Shown here: one piece after another, positions 24,184-31,177 of the stretch
How positions within the stretch are numbered: position 1 is the first letter of the stretch
Layout: every line of letters begins with the position of its first letter
Assembly: GCA_035546535.1 (NCBI GenBank)
Contig: DASZWQ010000059.1
Coordinates: 1 to 36,010, forward strand
Length of the DNA: 36,010 nt
DNA from: Pirellulales bacterium
Lineage (GTDB): Bacteria > Planctomycetota > Planctomycetia > Pirellulales > JACPPG01
Reading direction: 5' to 3'
Position numbers and translations under genes: made by a program
The notes under the pieces: model-generated
The model's database searches: none
Told to the model about the DNA's origin: nothing
The model's input: only the letters and a program-made list of their open reading frames with translations

Positions 24184-24315
24184 CGCGTCGGATCGGCCGG
24201 TGCGCGAGAGAATCGGCGTCTTTCCCGCCGCTAATCCCCTTACGCCAACGCGGAGATTGGGTAAACTGACGCAAGAACAACGAGCCGCCTGTGGCGTGCT
24301 CGGCCCCGCCTGCTG

Positions 24316-24345
24316 TTGTTGGCCCGGCGCGGGAATCGTTAGAAT
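24316..24345 (+). promoter_or_regulatory. promoter candidate for the hpf-pts cluster
   Basis: TTGTTG (24316-24321) and TAGAAT (24340-24345) have an 18-base spacer. Transcription would start near 24352, about 60 bases before the hpf GTG. Confidence 0.5.
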
Positions 24346-24398
24346 GGGCGGTTTTATCGCGCACGGCCCTGCCCAAAGGGCAAGATCACCAACAAGTT

Positions 24399-24403
24399 AG
24401 GAG
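24399..24403 (+). promoter_or_regulatory. ribosome binding site that sets the hpf GTG start
   Basis: AGGAG lies 7 bases before GTG 24411. The open frame extends upstream to 24291 but without a comparable site. Confidence 0.6.
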
Positions 24404-24410
24404 CGGCGCG

Positions 24411-24758
24411 GTGCAGATCAGCATCTCAGCCCGGCATGGACATCTCAGCGAATCAACCCAAGCCAAGATAACCGCGAAACTGGAGAAGCTTCCCAAATAC
24501 TTCGAGCGGCTCACGGCGGTGGAACTGACGGTCAACCTGGAAAAGCGCGATGCGCCGCTTGTGGATTTGCGCGTTTCGGCGGAACACAAGCACGATTTCG
24601 TCGCGACCGAACAGGCCGAGGAATTGATGGCGGCGATCGATTGTGCGGTACACAAAGTTGAACAGCAATTGCGGAAGTACAAAGAGAAAGTTCAGGACCA
24701 CCATCGCAGTCCCGGCCTTCGACAGCAAGGGACCAGCAGCGAGCCGGGTTCCACATAG
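24411..24758 (+). CDS. hpf: ribosome hibernation promoting factor (HPF/YfiA family)
   Basis: A 115-residue short-form HPF. The N-terminus QISISARHGHLSESTQAKI and the strand pattern VELTVNLEKRDAPLVDLRVSAE, then LMAAIDCAVHKVEQQLRKYKEK, are diagnostic. HPF binds the 30S decoding centre in starved cells and blocks or dimerises ribosomes. The protein lacks the long-form C-terminal dimerisation domain and ends in a short Gly/Ser tail. It starts with GTG and leads a run of phosphotransferase genes (ptsN 51 bases downstream). This resembles the rpoN-hpf-ptsN neighbourhood of proteobacteria, where nitrogen or carbon status and ribosome hibernation are linked. Confidence 0.92.
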   Translation: MQISISARHGHLSESTQAKITAKLEKLPKYFERLTAVELTVNLEKRDAPLVDLRVSAEHKHDFVATEQAEELMAAIDCAVHKVEQQLRKYKEKVQDHHRSPGLRQQGTSSEPGST

Positions 24759-24809
24759 AGGTGCCGGCAGCCGCTTCCGGCGGCGCGGCAAAAAGAAGGG
24801 AGTGGGCGA

Positions 24810-25286
24810 ATGAAGTTCGCAGATTTCGTAAGCCGTGAGGCCGTGCGTGCGGATCTCACGGCCGACGATAAAGAGTCAGTAATTCGCGAGATGACGCAGG
24901 CGCTGCTCGACGCCGGCAAAATTCCCACCTCGGAATACGAAGGCATCATCAAAGCGATCCTCAAGCGCGAGGAGCTGGGAAGCACGGGCATCGGCCGCGG
25001 CGTCGCTGTGCCGCACACCAAGCATGCCAGCGTTGATCGATTGATCGGCACGGTCGGCGTCAGTGCCGAAGGAGTCGATTTTGACAGCCTCGACGGTGAA
25101 AAGGTCAACTTGTTCTTTCTGTTGATCTCGCCGCCGGATCGGCCTGGCGATCACTTGCGGGCCTTGGAAAACGTGTCGCGTCAGTTGCGCGACGAGACGT
25201 TCTGTAAATTCTTGAAACAGGCCAAGAACGCGGAGGAGATTCTGCAACTCTTGGACGAGGCGGACAACAATCAGTTCGTTTCCTAG
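24810..25286 (+). CDS. ptsN: PTS EIIA domain protein (PtsN / EIIA-Ntr type)
   Basis: A 158-residue single-domain EIIA of the fructose/mannitol superfamily. The phosphorylated histidine is H69 in GVAVPHTKH; REELGSTGIGRG and VNLFFLLISPPD complete the family pattern. With no EIIB or EIIC partner nearby it is probably regulatory, like EIIA-Ntr, passing the phosphorylation state of HPr to target proteins. AAGGGAG precedes the ATG. It lies between hpf and the HPr gene, on the same strand with short gaps. A sugar-transport role with a permease elsewhere cannot be excluded. Confidence 0.9.
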   Translation: MKFADFVSREAVRADLTADDKESVIREMTQALLDAGKIPTSEYEGIIKAILKREELGSTGIGRGVAVPHTKHASVDRLIGTVGVSAEGVDFDSLDGEKVNLFFLLISPPDRPGDHLRALENVSRQLRDETFCKFLKQAKNAEEILQLLDEADNNQFVS

Positions 25287-25342
25287 TACCGTCGCAGCAG
25301 CGGCGGACCGTGCCCATTGCCCGTCCTTTGATTTGCCCGCGA

Positions 25343-25633
25343 ATGAGCGAACAAACATTGCAACGAACCGTGATCGTCACGAACCCGCAGGGATTGCACG
25401 CCCGTCCTGCCGATTTGTTCGTGAAGACGGCCAGCCGGTTCGAATCGAAAGTCGAGATCATCAAGGACAGCGAACGCGTCGACGGGAAAAGCATCCTGGC
25501 CATTCTCACCCTGGCGGCCGCCGAAGGAACGACCCTTCAGTTGGAAGCCACGGGCCGAGACGCGGCAGCCGCGCTCGAAGCCTTGGCAGAATTAATTGCA
25601 CACAACTTCGCAGAAGACGAGACAGCGTGTTAG
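25343..25633 (+). CDS. ptsH: phosphocarrier protein HPr
   Basis: A 96-residue HPr. The EI-phosphorylated histidine is H19 in PQGLHARPADLF, and the regulatory serine region is S50 in DGKSILAILTLAA. The rest (SRFESKVEII, TTLQLEATG) matches the fold. Start ATG 25343 gives the normal N-terminus; an in-frame GTG at 25310 would add 11 residues. A conserved GKSI site suggests an HPr kinase may exist elsewhere in the genome, but none is seen here. It sits 56 bases after ptsN and 339 bases before the EI gene. Confidence 0.93.
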   Translation: MSEQTLQRTVIVTNPQGLHARPADLFVKTASRFESKVEIIKDSERVDGKSILAILTLAAAEGTTLQLEATGRDAAAALEALAELIAHNFAEDETAC

Positions 25634-25972
25634 AGATTACCTGAGGTTCGGCGACGCGCTGCACGGCAGCTGAAAATGCCGTCGCGACCGCCGTGCCTCG
25701 AGCCTCCCCTGGTGGCAAGCAAAACTCAACGGTCCTCCTGCCCATAATCGCGCGCAGGAAGGTCCACCGAGCGTCCGGATGGGACGACTTGCCTGCCCCC
25801 TTGGTGACGGCGCCGCGGCGAGTTTGTGGATGCCGCCACCTGTGGGCGTTGCCCCTTGCTTACGGCAGGTGACGTACGGCACCTCGGGCTCTTTCGCGCC
25901 GCCGCCGGAGGATGTCGTTGCCTGCCCTTGCGCCGTAACGGCGCGGGCACAGCGCACCAAATAAGGAATCAC
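25634..25972. other. gap between ptsH and ptsI with hairpins
   Basis: No gene. It contains ACGGCA (25663-25668) facing TGCCGT (25677-25682), which can alternatively fold as GCGACG (25651-25656) with CGTCGC (25680-25685). A perfect hairpin GCGCCG (25930-25935) and CGGCGC (25939-25944) lies 28 bases before the ptsI ATG. None has a T-run, so readthrough from ptsH to ptsI is possible. Such a large gap inside a ptsHI pair is unusual and may hide a second promoter. Confidence 0.5.
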
Positions 25973-27715
25973 ATGCAGCGGTTGCAGGGGATCGCCGTTT
26001 CGCCCGGCGTGGCGATCGGCGAGGCGCTGGTCATGGGAAACGAGGGATTTCGCATCCCTCGCCGGTTCGTCGCGCGCGACGCGGTCGAAGAAGAACTGAG
26101 CCGCCTCGAAGCCGCCTTCGCCGAAAGCATTCAACAGGTCGAGCACAATCGCGACGCTGTCTCTCTCGAGTTGGGACGCGAATATGGCTCGATCTTCGAA
26201 GCGCACCTGCAGATGTTGCGCGATGCACGACTGCGCAGCGAGCTCGAGCAGCTCATCCGCGAGCGGCATTACTCGCCGGAATACGCCGTCAGCCGGGCCT
26301 TGCGGCGCTACGTCAAAGTCTTTCAATCGCTCGACAACAGCTACATGGCCGAGCGAGCCACGGATATTCTCGATATCGAGAAGCGGCTGCTCCGCAACCT
26401 GCTCGGCCGCCGGCGCGAAGAAATCTCGTCGCTGACCTCGCCCGTGCTGATCTTGGCTCACAACCTCACGCCCAGCGAGGTGGCCAATCTCGACCGGCAA
26501 TTCGTCCGCGCCTTTGCCACCGAGGAAGGAGGCTCCGGCAGCCACACCGCGATCGTCGCGCAAGGGCTGGAGATTCCCGCCGTGGTCGGCATCGGCCCCT
26601 TTCTGACGGATATTTCCGGTGGCGACCAGGTGATCATCGACGGCGACCGCGGCCAGGTGATCCTGCAGCCGGATGAAGAGACTCTCTCGCGCTACCGGCG
26701 CGACGAAGAGCAACATCGCTCGCACGAGCTGCAACTGGCGGCGCTGCGTGATTTGCCGGCCATAACCGCCGACGGTGAGCAAATCGAACTGTTCGGCAAC
26801 ATCGAGTTTCCGCATGAGGTGCGCCATTGCTTGAGTCGTGGGGCCGGCGGCATCGGCCTGTACCGCACCGAGTTCTTATATCTCGGCACGCAGACGCCGC
26901 CCGATGAAGAGGGGCATTTTCAGGCGTATTCCAGTGTCGTGCGGGCGATGGGGGACCGACCGGTCATCATTCGCACGTTCGACCTTGGCGCGGACAAGGT
27001 CCAATCTCAGCTTGCCGTCGAGGAAGAGAAGAATCCGTTTCTGGGACTGCGCAGCACGCGGCTGGCCTTGCGCAATCTGCCGATCTTCCGCACGCAATTG
27101 CGCGCCATCCTGCGCGCAAGCGCCCTGGGTGACGTGCGCGTGATGTTCCCGCTCATTGCCACATTGCTCGAGCTGCGTCAGGCCAAGATGGTGCTGGCCG
27201 ATGTCATGGAAGATCTGGACGAGCGCAACGAGCCGTTCAACCGCGATTTGCCGGTCGGCATGATGGTCGAGGTGCCTGCCGCGGTGCTGATGATCGACCA
27301 GTTTTGCGAAGAGGTCGATTTTCTCAGCATCGGAACGAACGATCTGATCCAGTACACTCTGGCCGTCGATCGCAGCAACAAGGACGTCGCTGATTTGTAC
27401 AGCGCCAGTGATCCCGCCGTGCTGAAGCTGGTGAAGCTGGCGATCGAATCTGCCGACCGGCACGGCAAATCGATCAGCCTGTGCGGCCAGATGAGCGCGA
27501 ATTCCACTTACACGATGTTGTTATTGGGCTTGGGCCTGCGGCAAATGAGCGTTTCGGCTGCTGCAGTCCCGGAAATCAAGCGTGTGTGTCGCAGCGTGAC
27601 GATCGATCAATGCCGCGAGGTGGCCGATCGGGCGCTGGCTTTGGAGAATGCCCGCGACGTGACGAGTTATCTACGACAAGAGATGCAGAACGTATTGCCC
27701 GATCTGCCCGATTGA
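25973..27715 (+). CDS. ptsI: phosphoenolpyruvate-protein phosphotransferase (Enzyme I)
   Basis: A 580-residue Enzyme I that takes phosphate from phosphoenolpyruvate and passes it to HPr. The phosphohistidine is H191 in [13 protein letters not shown]. The C-terminal PEP-binding barrel has [46 protein letters not shown] and the catalytic cysteine in LCGQMSA (usually CGEMA). The N-terminal HPr-binding helical domain is complete. AAGGA lies 5 bases before ATG 25973; the frame continues upstream to 25826 without support. It completes a minimal regulatory chain EI, HPr, EIIA without a sugar-specific permease. Confidence 0.95.
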   Translation: MQRLQGIAVSPGVAIGEALVMGNEGFRIPRRFVARDAVEEELSRLEAAFAESIQQVEHNRDAVSLELGREYGSIFEAHLQMLRDARLRSELEQLIRERHYSPEYAVSRALRRYVKVFQSLDNSYMAERATDILDIEKRLLRNLLGRRREEISSLTSPVLILAHNLTPSEVANLDRQFVRAFATEEGGSGSHTAIVAQGLEIPAVVGIGPFLTDISGGDQVIIDGDRGQVILQPDEETLSRYRRDEEQHRSHELQLAALRDLPAITADGEQIELFGNIEFPHEVRHCLSRGAGGIGLYRTEFLYLGTQTPPDEEGHFQAYSSVVRAMGDRPVIIRTFDLGADKVQSQLAVEEEKNPFLGLRSTRLALRNLPIFRTQLRAILRASALGDVRVMFPLIATLLELRQAKMVLADVMEDLDERNEPFNRDLPVGMMVEVPAAVLMIDQFCEEVDFLSIGTNDLIQYTLAVDRSNKDVADLYSASDPAVLKLVKLAIESADRHGKSISLCGQMSANSTYTMLLLGLGLRQMSVSAAAVPEIKRVCRSVTIDQCREVADRALALENARDVTSYLRQEMQNVLPDLPD

Positions 27716-27718
27716 AGG

Positions 27719-27736
27719 GGCGGCCCGACGGCCGCC
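27719..27736 (+). terminator. GC-rich hairpin after ptsI (no T-run)
   Basis: GGCGGCC (27719-27725) pairs perfectly with GGCCGCC (27730-27736) around CGAC, starting 4 bases after the ptsI stop. It lacks a T-run, so it is at best a weak or Rho-assisted stop, or a processing or stability element. A second hairpin, GTTCCAC (27766-27772) with GTGGAAC (27784-27790), lies just before the next gene. Confidence 0.35.
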
Positions 27737-27801
27737 AGGCAGGGCGGGAAGTAGCAAGACCAAGCGTTCCACGCTTCGGCAGTGTGGAACACCTTGAGCT
27801 G

Positions 27802-28428
27802 ATGGTTCGACGACGAGTACGCATTCGATTTCGCAAACAGGGCGACCTGCGTTGGATCGGCCACCTGGACCTGTTGCGCGCCTGGGAGCGATTGCTGCGG
27901 CGCGCCTGTGTCCCCTTGGTGATGACCGAAGGGTGTCATCCGCGTCCGCGGATCAACCTCTTATCGGCGTTACCGATGGGCGAGGCCGGTCTTGACGAAA
28001 TGGTGGAAGTCGATTTCTCAGGTCCGCAGACCACGGCCGAGTTGCTTGCCGCCTGCGAGCAATCGGCGCCGGCCGGGCTGACCGTAACCGAGGTCGACGA
28101 AACTTCGCCCGTGGTTCGCGGGGCGCAACTGCGCGAGATGGCCTATGAAGTTCCTCTTCCGGCCGAGCGCCGCGAGGACGTGACCCGGCGCGTGGCGGAG
28201 ATGATCGCCGCGCCGACATTGGCGATCGCCCGCGCAGGTGAGCCCGCGATCGATTTGCGCGACTTGTTGATGGGGGCCGATGTGTCGGCAGGCGTGCTGC
28301 GCTTTCGCATCCGCGCCAGCCGCGAGCGTAATTTGCGCGCCAAAGACGTGCTGGCCGCCCTCGGCCTCGACGATTTGCGCGCCGGCGGAATCTACCCAAC
28401 CCGCACGCAATTGGTGCTGGAATCATGA
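27802..28428 (+). CDS. DUF2344 (TIGR03936) radical-SAM-associated protein
   Basis: A 208-residue protein of the DUF2344 family, normally encoded beside or fused to a radical SAM protein and RNase E/G. It shows the family start RVRIRFRKQGDLRWIGHLDLLRAWERLLRRA, then PRPRINLLSALPMGEAGLDEMVEVDF. The C-terminal LAALGLDDLRAGGIYPTRTQLVLE is also typical. Function is unproven; conservation near RNase and ribosomal genes suggests RNA or translation work. ATG 27802 is likely; GTG 27784, six codons upstream, falls inside a hairpin. The usual radical SAM partner is not in the window. Its stop overlaps an ATG by ATGA at 28425, in frame with the RNase gene. Confidence 0.85.
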   Translation: MVRRRVRIRFRKQGDLRWIGHLDLLRAWERLLRRACVPLVMTEGCHPRPRINLLSALPMGEAGLDEMVEVDFSGPQTTAELLAACEQSAPAGLTVTEVDETSPVVRGAQLREMAYEVPLPAERREDVTRRVAEMIAAPTLAIARAGEPAIDLRDLLMGADVSAGVLRFRIRASRERNLRAKDVLAALGLDDLRAGGIYPTRTQLVLES

Positions 28429-28505
28429 AGGACTCCGCCGTGCCCACCACGAACCGACGCAACGAGCGCAGCTCAGGGACCTATGCCGACAGAAAAGGTT
28501 CCAGA

Positions 28506-30164
28506 ATGAAGCAGGAGATGCTCATCAACGTTTCGCAACCCGAAGAATGTCGGATCGCGATCGTGGAAGACGGCGTGCTGGAAGAGCTGTACATCGAGCG
28601 CAGCAGCCAGGACAACTACGTCGGCAATATCTACAAGGGTAAAGTCGTCAACATCGAGCCCAGCATACAGGCAGCCTTCGTCGATTTTGGCGTGGGCCGG
28701 AACGGGTTCTTGCACATCAGTGACGTCGAGCCGCAATACTTTCGCCAGGGCGGATATGATCCGACGAAACCCATCGAGGGCAACGGCTCGCAGCGTGGCC
28801 GCGGTAATGGTCCTGACGAGGAACGTGACGACGAGCGGGACGAGGAGCGTGGCGACCAACATCGCCAGGAATCGCCCCGCCACCGCAAACGCGGCTTTCG
28901 CCCCGGGGTTCGTCCCCGCGTAAAACCGCCGATCCAGGACATCCTGCGCCGCGGCGACGAAGTGCTGGTGCAAGTCATCAAGGAGGGGATCGGCACCAAG
29001 GGACCGACCCTGTCGACGTATATCAGCATTCCAGGACGATACCTGGTGTTGATGCCGGCACTCGGCCGCGTGGGCGTTTCGCGCAAGATCGAGGACGACG
29101 ACGTGCGCCGCAAGCTGCGCGACGTCATGCTCGAGCTGAATCCGCCCAAGGGCCTGGGCTTTATCATCCGCACGGCCGGCATCGACCGTACGAAGAAAGA
29201 ATTGTCGCGCGACCTGGCCTACTTGCTGCGGCTGTGGAAGGTGATCGTCCGGCGAATCAAGAAAATGCAAGCGCCGGTCGACATCTACGAAGAAAGCGAC
29301 ATGATCATCCGCACCATCCGCGACATCTTTACGGGCGACGTGGATGCGATCTATATCGACGAGCCGGCAGCGCACGAGCGCGCCAAAGAGTTCTTGCAGA
29401 TCGTCATGCCGCGCTATGTCCATCGACTGCAACTGTACGAGGGCAAAGAGCCGCTGTTCCATCGCTACCGACTGGATGAGGAGATCAGCCGGATTCATCA
29501 GCGCGAAGTCCCGCTGCGCCAGGGAGGCTCGATCGTTGTCGATCAAACCGAAGCGCTCGTGGCCATCGACGTCAACAGCGGTAACTTCCGCGCGGACGAC
29601 TCGGCCGAGGAAACCGCCTTTCAGATGAATCTGCTGGCGGCCAAGGAAATTGCCCGGCAGTTGCGCTTGCGCGACCTGGGAGGCGTGATCGTCAACGACT
29701 TCATCGACATGCGCAAGGAACGGCATCGTCGCGGCGTGGAACGCGCGCTGCGCGACGCGGTGAAGCGCGACCGGGCCCGCACCAAGATCCTGCGCACCAG
29801 CCCCTTCGGCTTGATCGAGATGACCCGGCAGCGGATTCGCCCCAGCCTCAAGCGCAGCGTGTTCAAGGACTGCCCCGGATGCTCGGGCACGGGGGTCGTG
29901 AAGACGGCCGAGAGCATGGCGATCGAGGTCGTGCGTACGCTGATCCTGGCCAGCCAGCAGGAGGATGTGGCCAAGGTCGCGGTCACCGTTTCGGATGAAG
30001 TGGCCACGTACCTGAACAACAAGAAACGCCGGGAGCTGGCCAGAATCGAGGATAACGCCAGCATTTCGGTGCAGATCTACGGCCGCGAGGCGGTGCCCCC
30101 CGAACACCTGGTCGTGGAATGCTTCGACTCGAGCGGCCGGGACGTGAAATTCCAGGGCCGATGA
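28506..30164 (+). CDS. rng: ribonuclease E/G family endoribonuclease
   Basis: A 552-residue RNase E/G. The N-terminus MKQEMLINVSQPEECRIAI matches RNase G. An S1 RNA-binding domain is split by a charged insert of about 65 residues (78-142; Arg, Asp, Glu rich). The catalytic magnesium aspartates are D355 (VAIDVNSGN) and D401 (VNDFIDM), and the zinc link is CPGCSGTG. It matures rRNA and tRNA and starts mRNA decay. The frame opens at 28425 with an ATGA overlap to the upstream stop, but AAAAGG before ATG 28506 and the family N-terminus favour the shorter form. It lacks the long C-terminal degradosome scaffold of E. coli RNase E. It lies in the DUF2344, RNase, rplU order common in bacteria. Confidence 0.93.
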   Translation: MKQEMLINVSQPEECRIAIVEDGVLEELYIERSSQDNYVGNIYKGKVVNIEPSIQAAFVDFGVGRNGFLHISDVEPQYFRQGGYDPTKPIEGNGSQRGRGNGPDEERDDERDEERGDQHRQESPRHRKRGFRPGVRPRVKPPIQDILRRGDEVLVQVIKEGIGTKGPTLSTYISIPGRYLVLMPALGRVGVSRKIEDDDVRRKLRDVMLELNPPKGLGFIIRTAGIDRTKKELSRDLAYLLRLWKVIVRRIKKMQAPVDIYEESDMIIRTIRDIFTGDVDAIYIDEPAAHERAKEFLQIVMPRYVHRLQLYEGKEPLFHRYRLDEEISRIHQREVPLRQGGSIVVDQTEALVAIDVNSGNFRADDSAEETAFQMNLLAAKEIARQLRLRDLGGVIVNDFIDMRKERHRRGVERALRDAVKRDRARTKILRTSPFGLIEMTRQRIRPSLKRSVFKDCPGCSGTGVVKTAESMAIEVVRTLILASQQEDVAKVAVTVSDEVATYLNNKKRRELARIEDNASISVQIYGREAVPPEHLVVECFDSSGRDVKFQGR

Positions 30165-30232
30165 CCCTCGACCCGGGCTTGCGGGTCCAGTAGACTACAG
30201 GGCCCCGAATTCCGGGCGGTGATCAAACTGAC

Positions 30233-30265
30233 ACGGCTAGCCGGCGGCGATTCGCCTCCGGCCGT
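30233..30265 (+). promoter_or_regulatory. leader hairpin upstream of rplU
   Basis: CCGGCGGCG (30241-30249) pairs with CGCCTCCGG (30253-30261) with one mismatch. An outer ACGG (30233-30236) with CCGT (30262-30265) extends the stem past a 4-base bulge. The structure ends 39 bases before the rplU ATG. It could control L21 synthesis as ribosomal protein leaders do, but no known L21 leader consensus is matched. Confidence 0.35.
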
Positions 30266-30304
30266 GGCCGCACGCATAACCATCGAGAGTGTGGAATCGT
30301 AACC

Positions 30305-30616
30305 ATGTACGCAATCATCGTCGACGGCGGACGGCAGTTTAAGGTCGAAGAAGGTCAAGAGATCGAGATCGATTTCCGCGACGCCAAGGCCGGAACCGAG
30401 CTGAAATTCGAGGAAGTTTTGGCCTACAGCGACGGGGCGAGCACCAAAATCGGCCGTCCTACGTTGGCCGGCGTTAGCGTCGTGGCCGAAGTGGTCGGCG
30501 TCGCCCAAGGTCCGAAGTTGGTGGTGCAAAAGATGCGGCGTCGCAAGAACTCGCGCCGCCGTACGGGCCACCGGCAACTGCACACGAAGGTCCGCGTGAG
30601 CAAGATCGTGGGCTGA
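30305..30616 (+). CDS. rplU: 50S ribosomal protein L21
   Basis: A 103-residue ribosomal protein L21, a component of the large subunit that binds 23S rRNA. The start MYAIIVDGGRQFKVEEGQ and the basic tail KMRRRKNSRRRTGHRQLHT are diagnostic, and the length is typical. It follows RNase E/G by 140 bases. In most bacteria rplU is directly followed by rpmA (L27), but here a strong terminator (30664-30698) follows and no L27-like frame is seen. Identity is certain. Confidence 0.97.
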   Translation: MYAIIVDGGRQFKVEEGQEIEIDFRDAKAGTELKFEEVLAYSDGASTKIGRPTLAGVSVVAEVVGVAQGPKLVVQKMRRRKNSRRRTGHRQLHTKVRVSKIVG

Positions 30617-30663
30617 GCGTTCGAGGCACCTCCCTCGGACGGTGCATTCTGGAAAGCTCTCCA

Positions 30664-30698
30664 GGCCGCTTCCTGATCGGGAACGGCCATTTTTTTTT
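30664..30698 (+). terminator. Rho-independent terminator after rplU
   Basis: GGCCG and TTCC (30664-30673) pair with GGAA and CGGCC (30680-30688) with a one-base bulge, followed by eight T residues after one A. It is placed about 48 bases after the rplU stop. Confidence 0.85.
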
Positions 30699-30957
30699 AG
30701 CCATCGGCGCGATGCGGACGAAACGCGGCCGGCCTCATTGACGCAGCCCGCACATCCGCTCGCGGCTGGCTGCCACCCGCCCCCACAAAGAAGTAATTTT
30801 CTTCGCCGCCAGCCATGTTGCTATCGCGAAATGTCGCAACCGAAAATCTGGCTGGAACTTAGGACCTGTCAATCGCCGCTTTTCGACCCGCTGGAGAGAC
30901 ATTCGACAAGGCGTAAGATATTCTGGGAAAGCGACTTAGAGGATTGTTAGAAATTGA

Positions 30958-30985
30958 TTGACAGCACGTTCGAATCGTGTACACT
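30958..30985 (+). promoter_or_regulatory. sigma-70-like promoter for nrdJ
   Basis: Consensus TTGACA (30958-30963) and TACACT (30980-30985) have a 16-base spacer. Transcription would start near 30992, giving a 5-prime leader of about 185 bases. Two NrdR-like boxes follow immediately. Confidence 0.65.
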
Positions 30986-30996
30986 TCGGCTTCGAA

Positions 30997-31012
30997 GCAC
31001 TTGATATTGTAG
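30997..31012 (+). promoter_or_regulatory. NrdR box, weaker upstream copy
   Basis: GCACTTGATATTGTAG matches the NrdR box consensus (acaCwAtATaTwGtgt) at 11 of 16 positions. It lies 34 bases upstream of the stronger box, close to the usual three-helical-turn spacing of paired NrdR boxes. Confidence 0.5.
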
Positions 31013-31030
31013 TAATATCCACATCTGCCT

Positions 31031-31046
31031 ACAATATATAGAGTGT
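31031..31046 (+). promoter_or_regulatory. NrdR box, strong copy
   Basis: ACAATATATAGAGTGT matches the NrdR consensus at 14 of 16 positions. NrdR is the ATP/dATP-sensing repressor of ribonucleotide reductase genes. Position just downstream of the predicted start of nrdJ transcription fits repression. Confidence 0.75.
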
Positions 31047-31177
31047 CGAGTCCGAAGTTTAGATAAGTCAGGAAGACCAGGATGTCGGTGCTCGGAATGG
31101 TATCCGGGTTCTAGGCAACCTGCCGAAGACTGCTCTATTGTTGTATACGTCTGTATACTACTGGAAAGGATGCCCTC

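Larger units (their letters stand above)
30617..31177. other. 561-base region holding the rplU terminator and the nrdJ control region
   Basis: It holds the terminator at 30664-30698, about 260 bases with nothing recognisable, and then an AT-richer control region with the nrdJ promoter and two NrdR-like boxes. Just before nrdJ a repeat GTATAC (31143-31148) and GTATAC (31153-31158) can pair. No cobalamin riboswitch consensus is visible despite the B12-dependent enzyme downstream, and no rpmA. Confidence 0.6.

Noticed and set aside
28473..30107. 544-residue frame antisense to RNase E/G
   Set aside because: It is a shadow frame; the sense strand encodes an intact RNase with catalytic residues.
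30964..30980. Second T-arm-like motif GCACGTTCGAATCGTGT
   Set aside because: It lies within the spacer of the nrdJ promoter and no other tRNA elements surround it.
30992..31177. Cobalamin riboswitch in the nrdJ leader
   Set aside because: The B12-box and conserved core sequences are not present.
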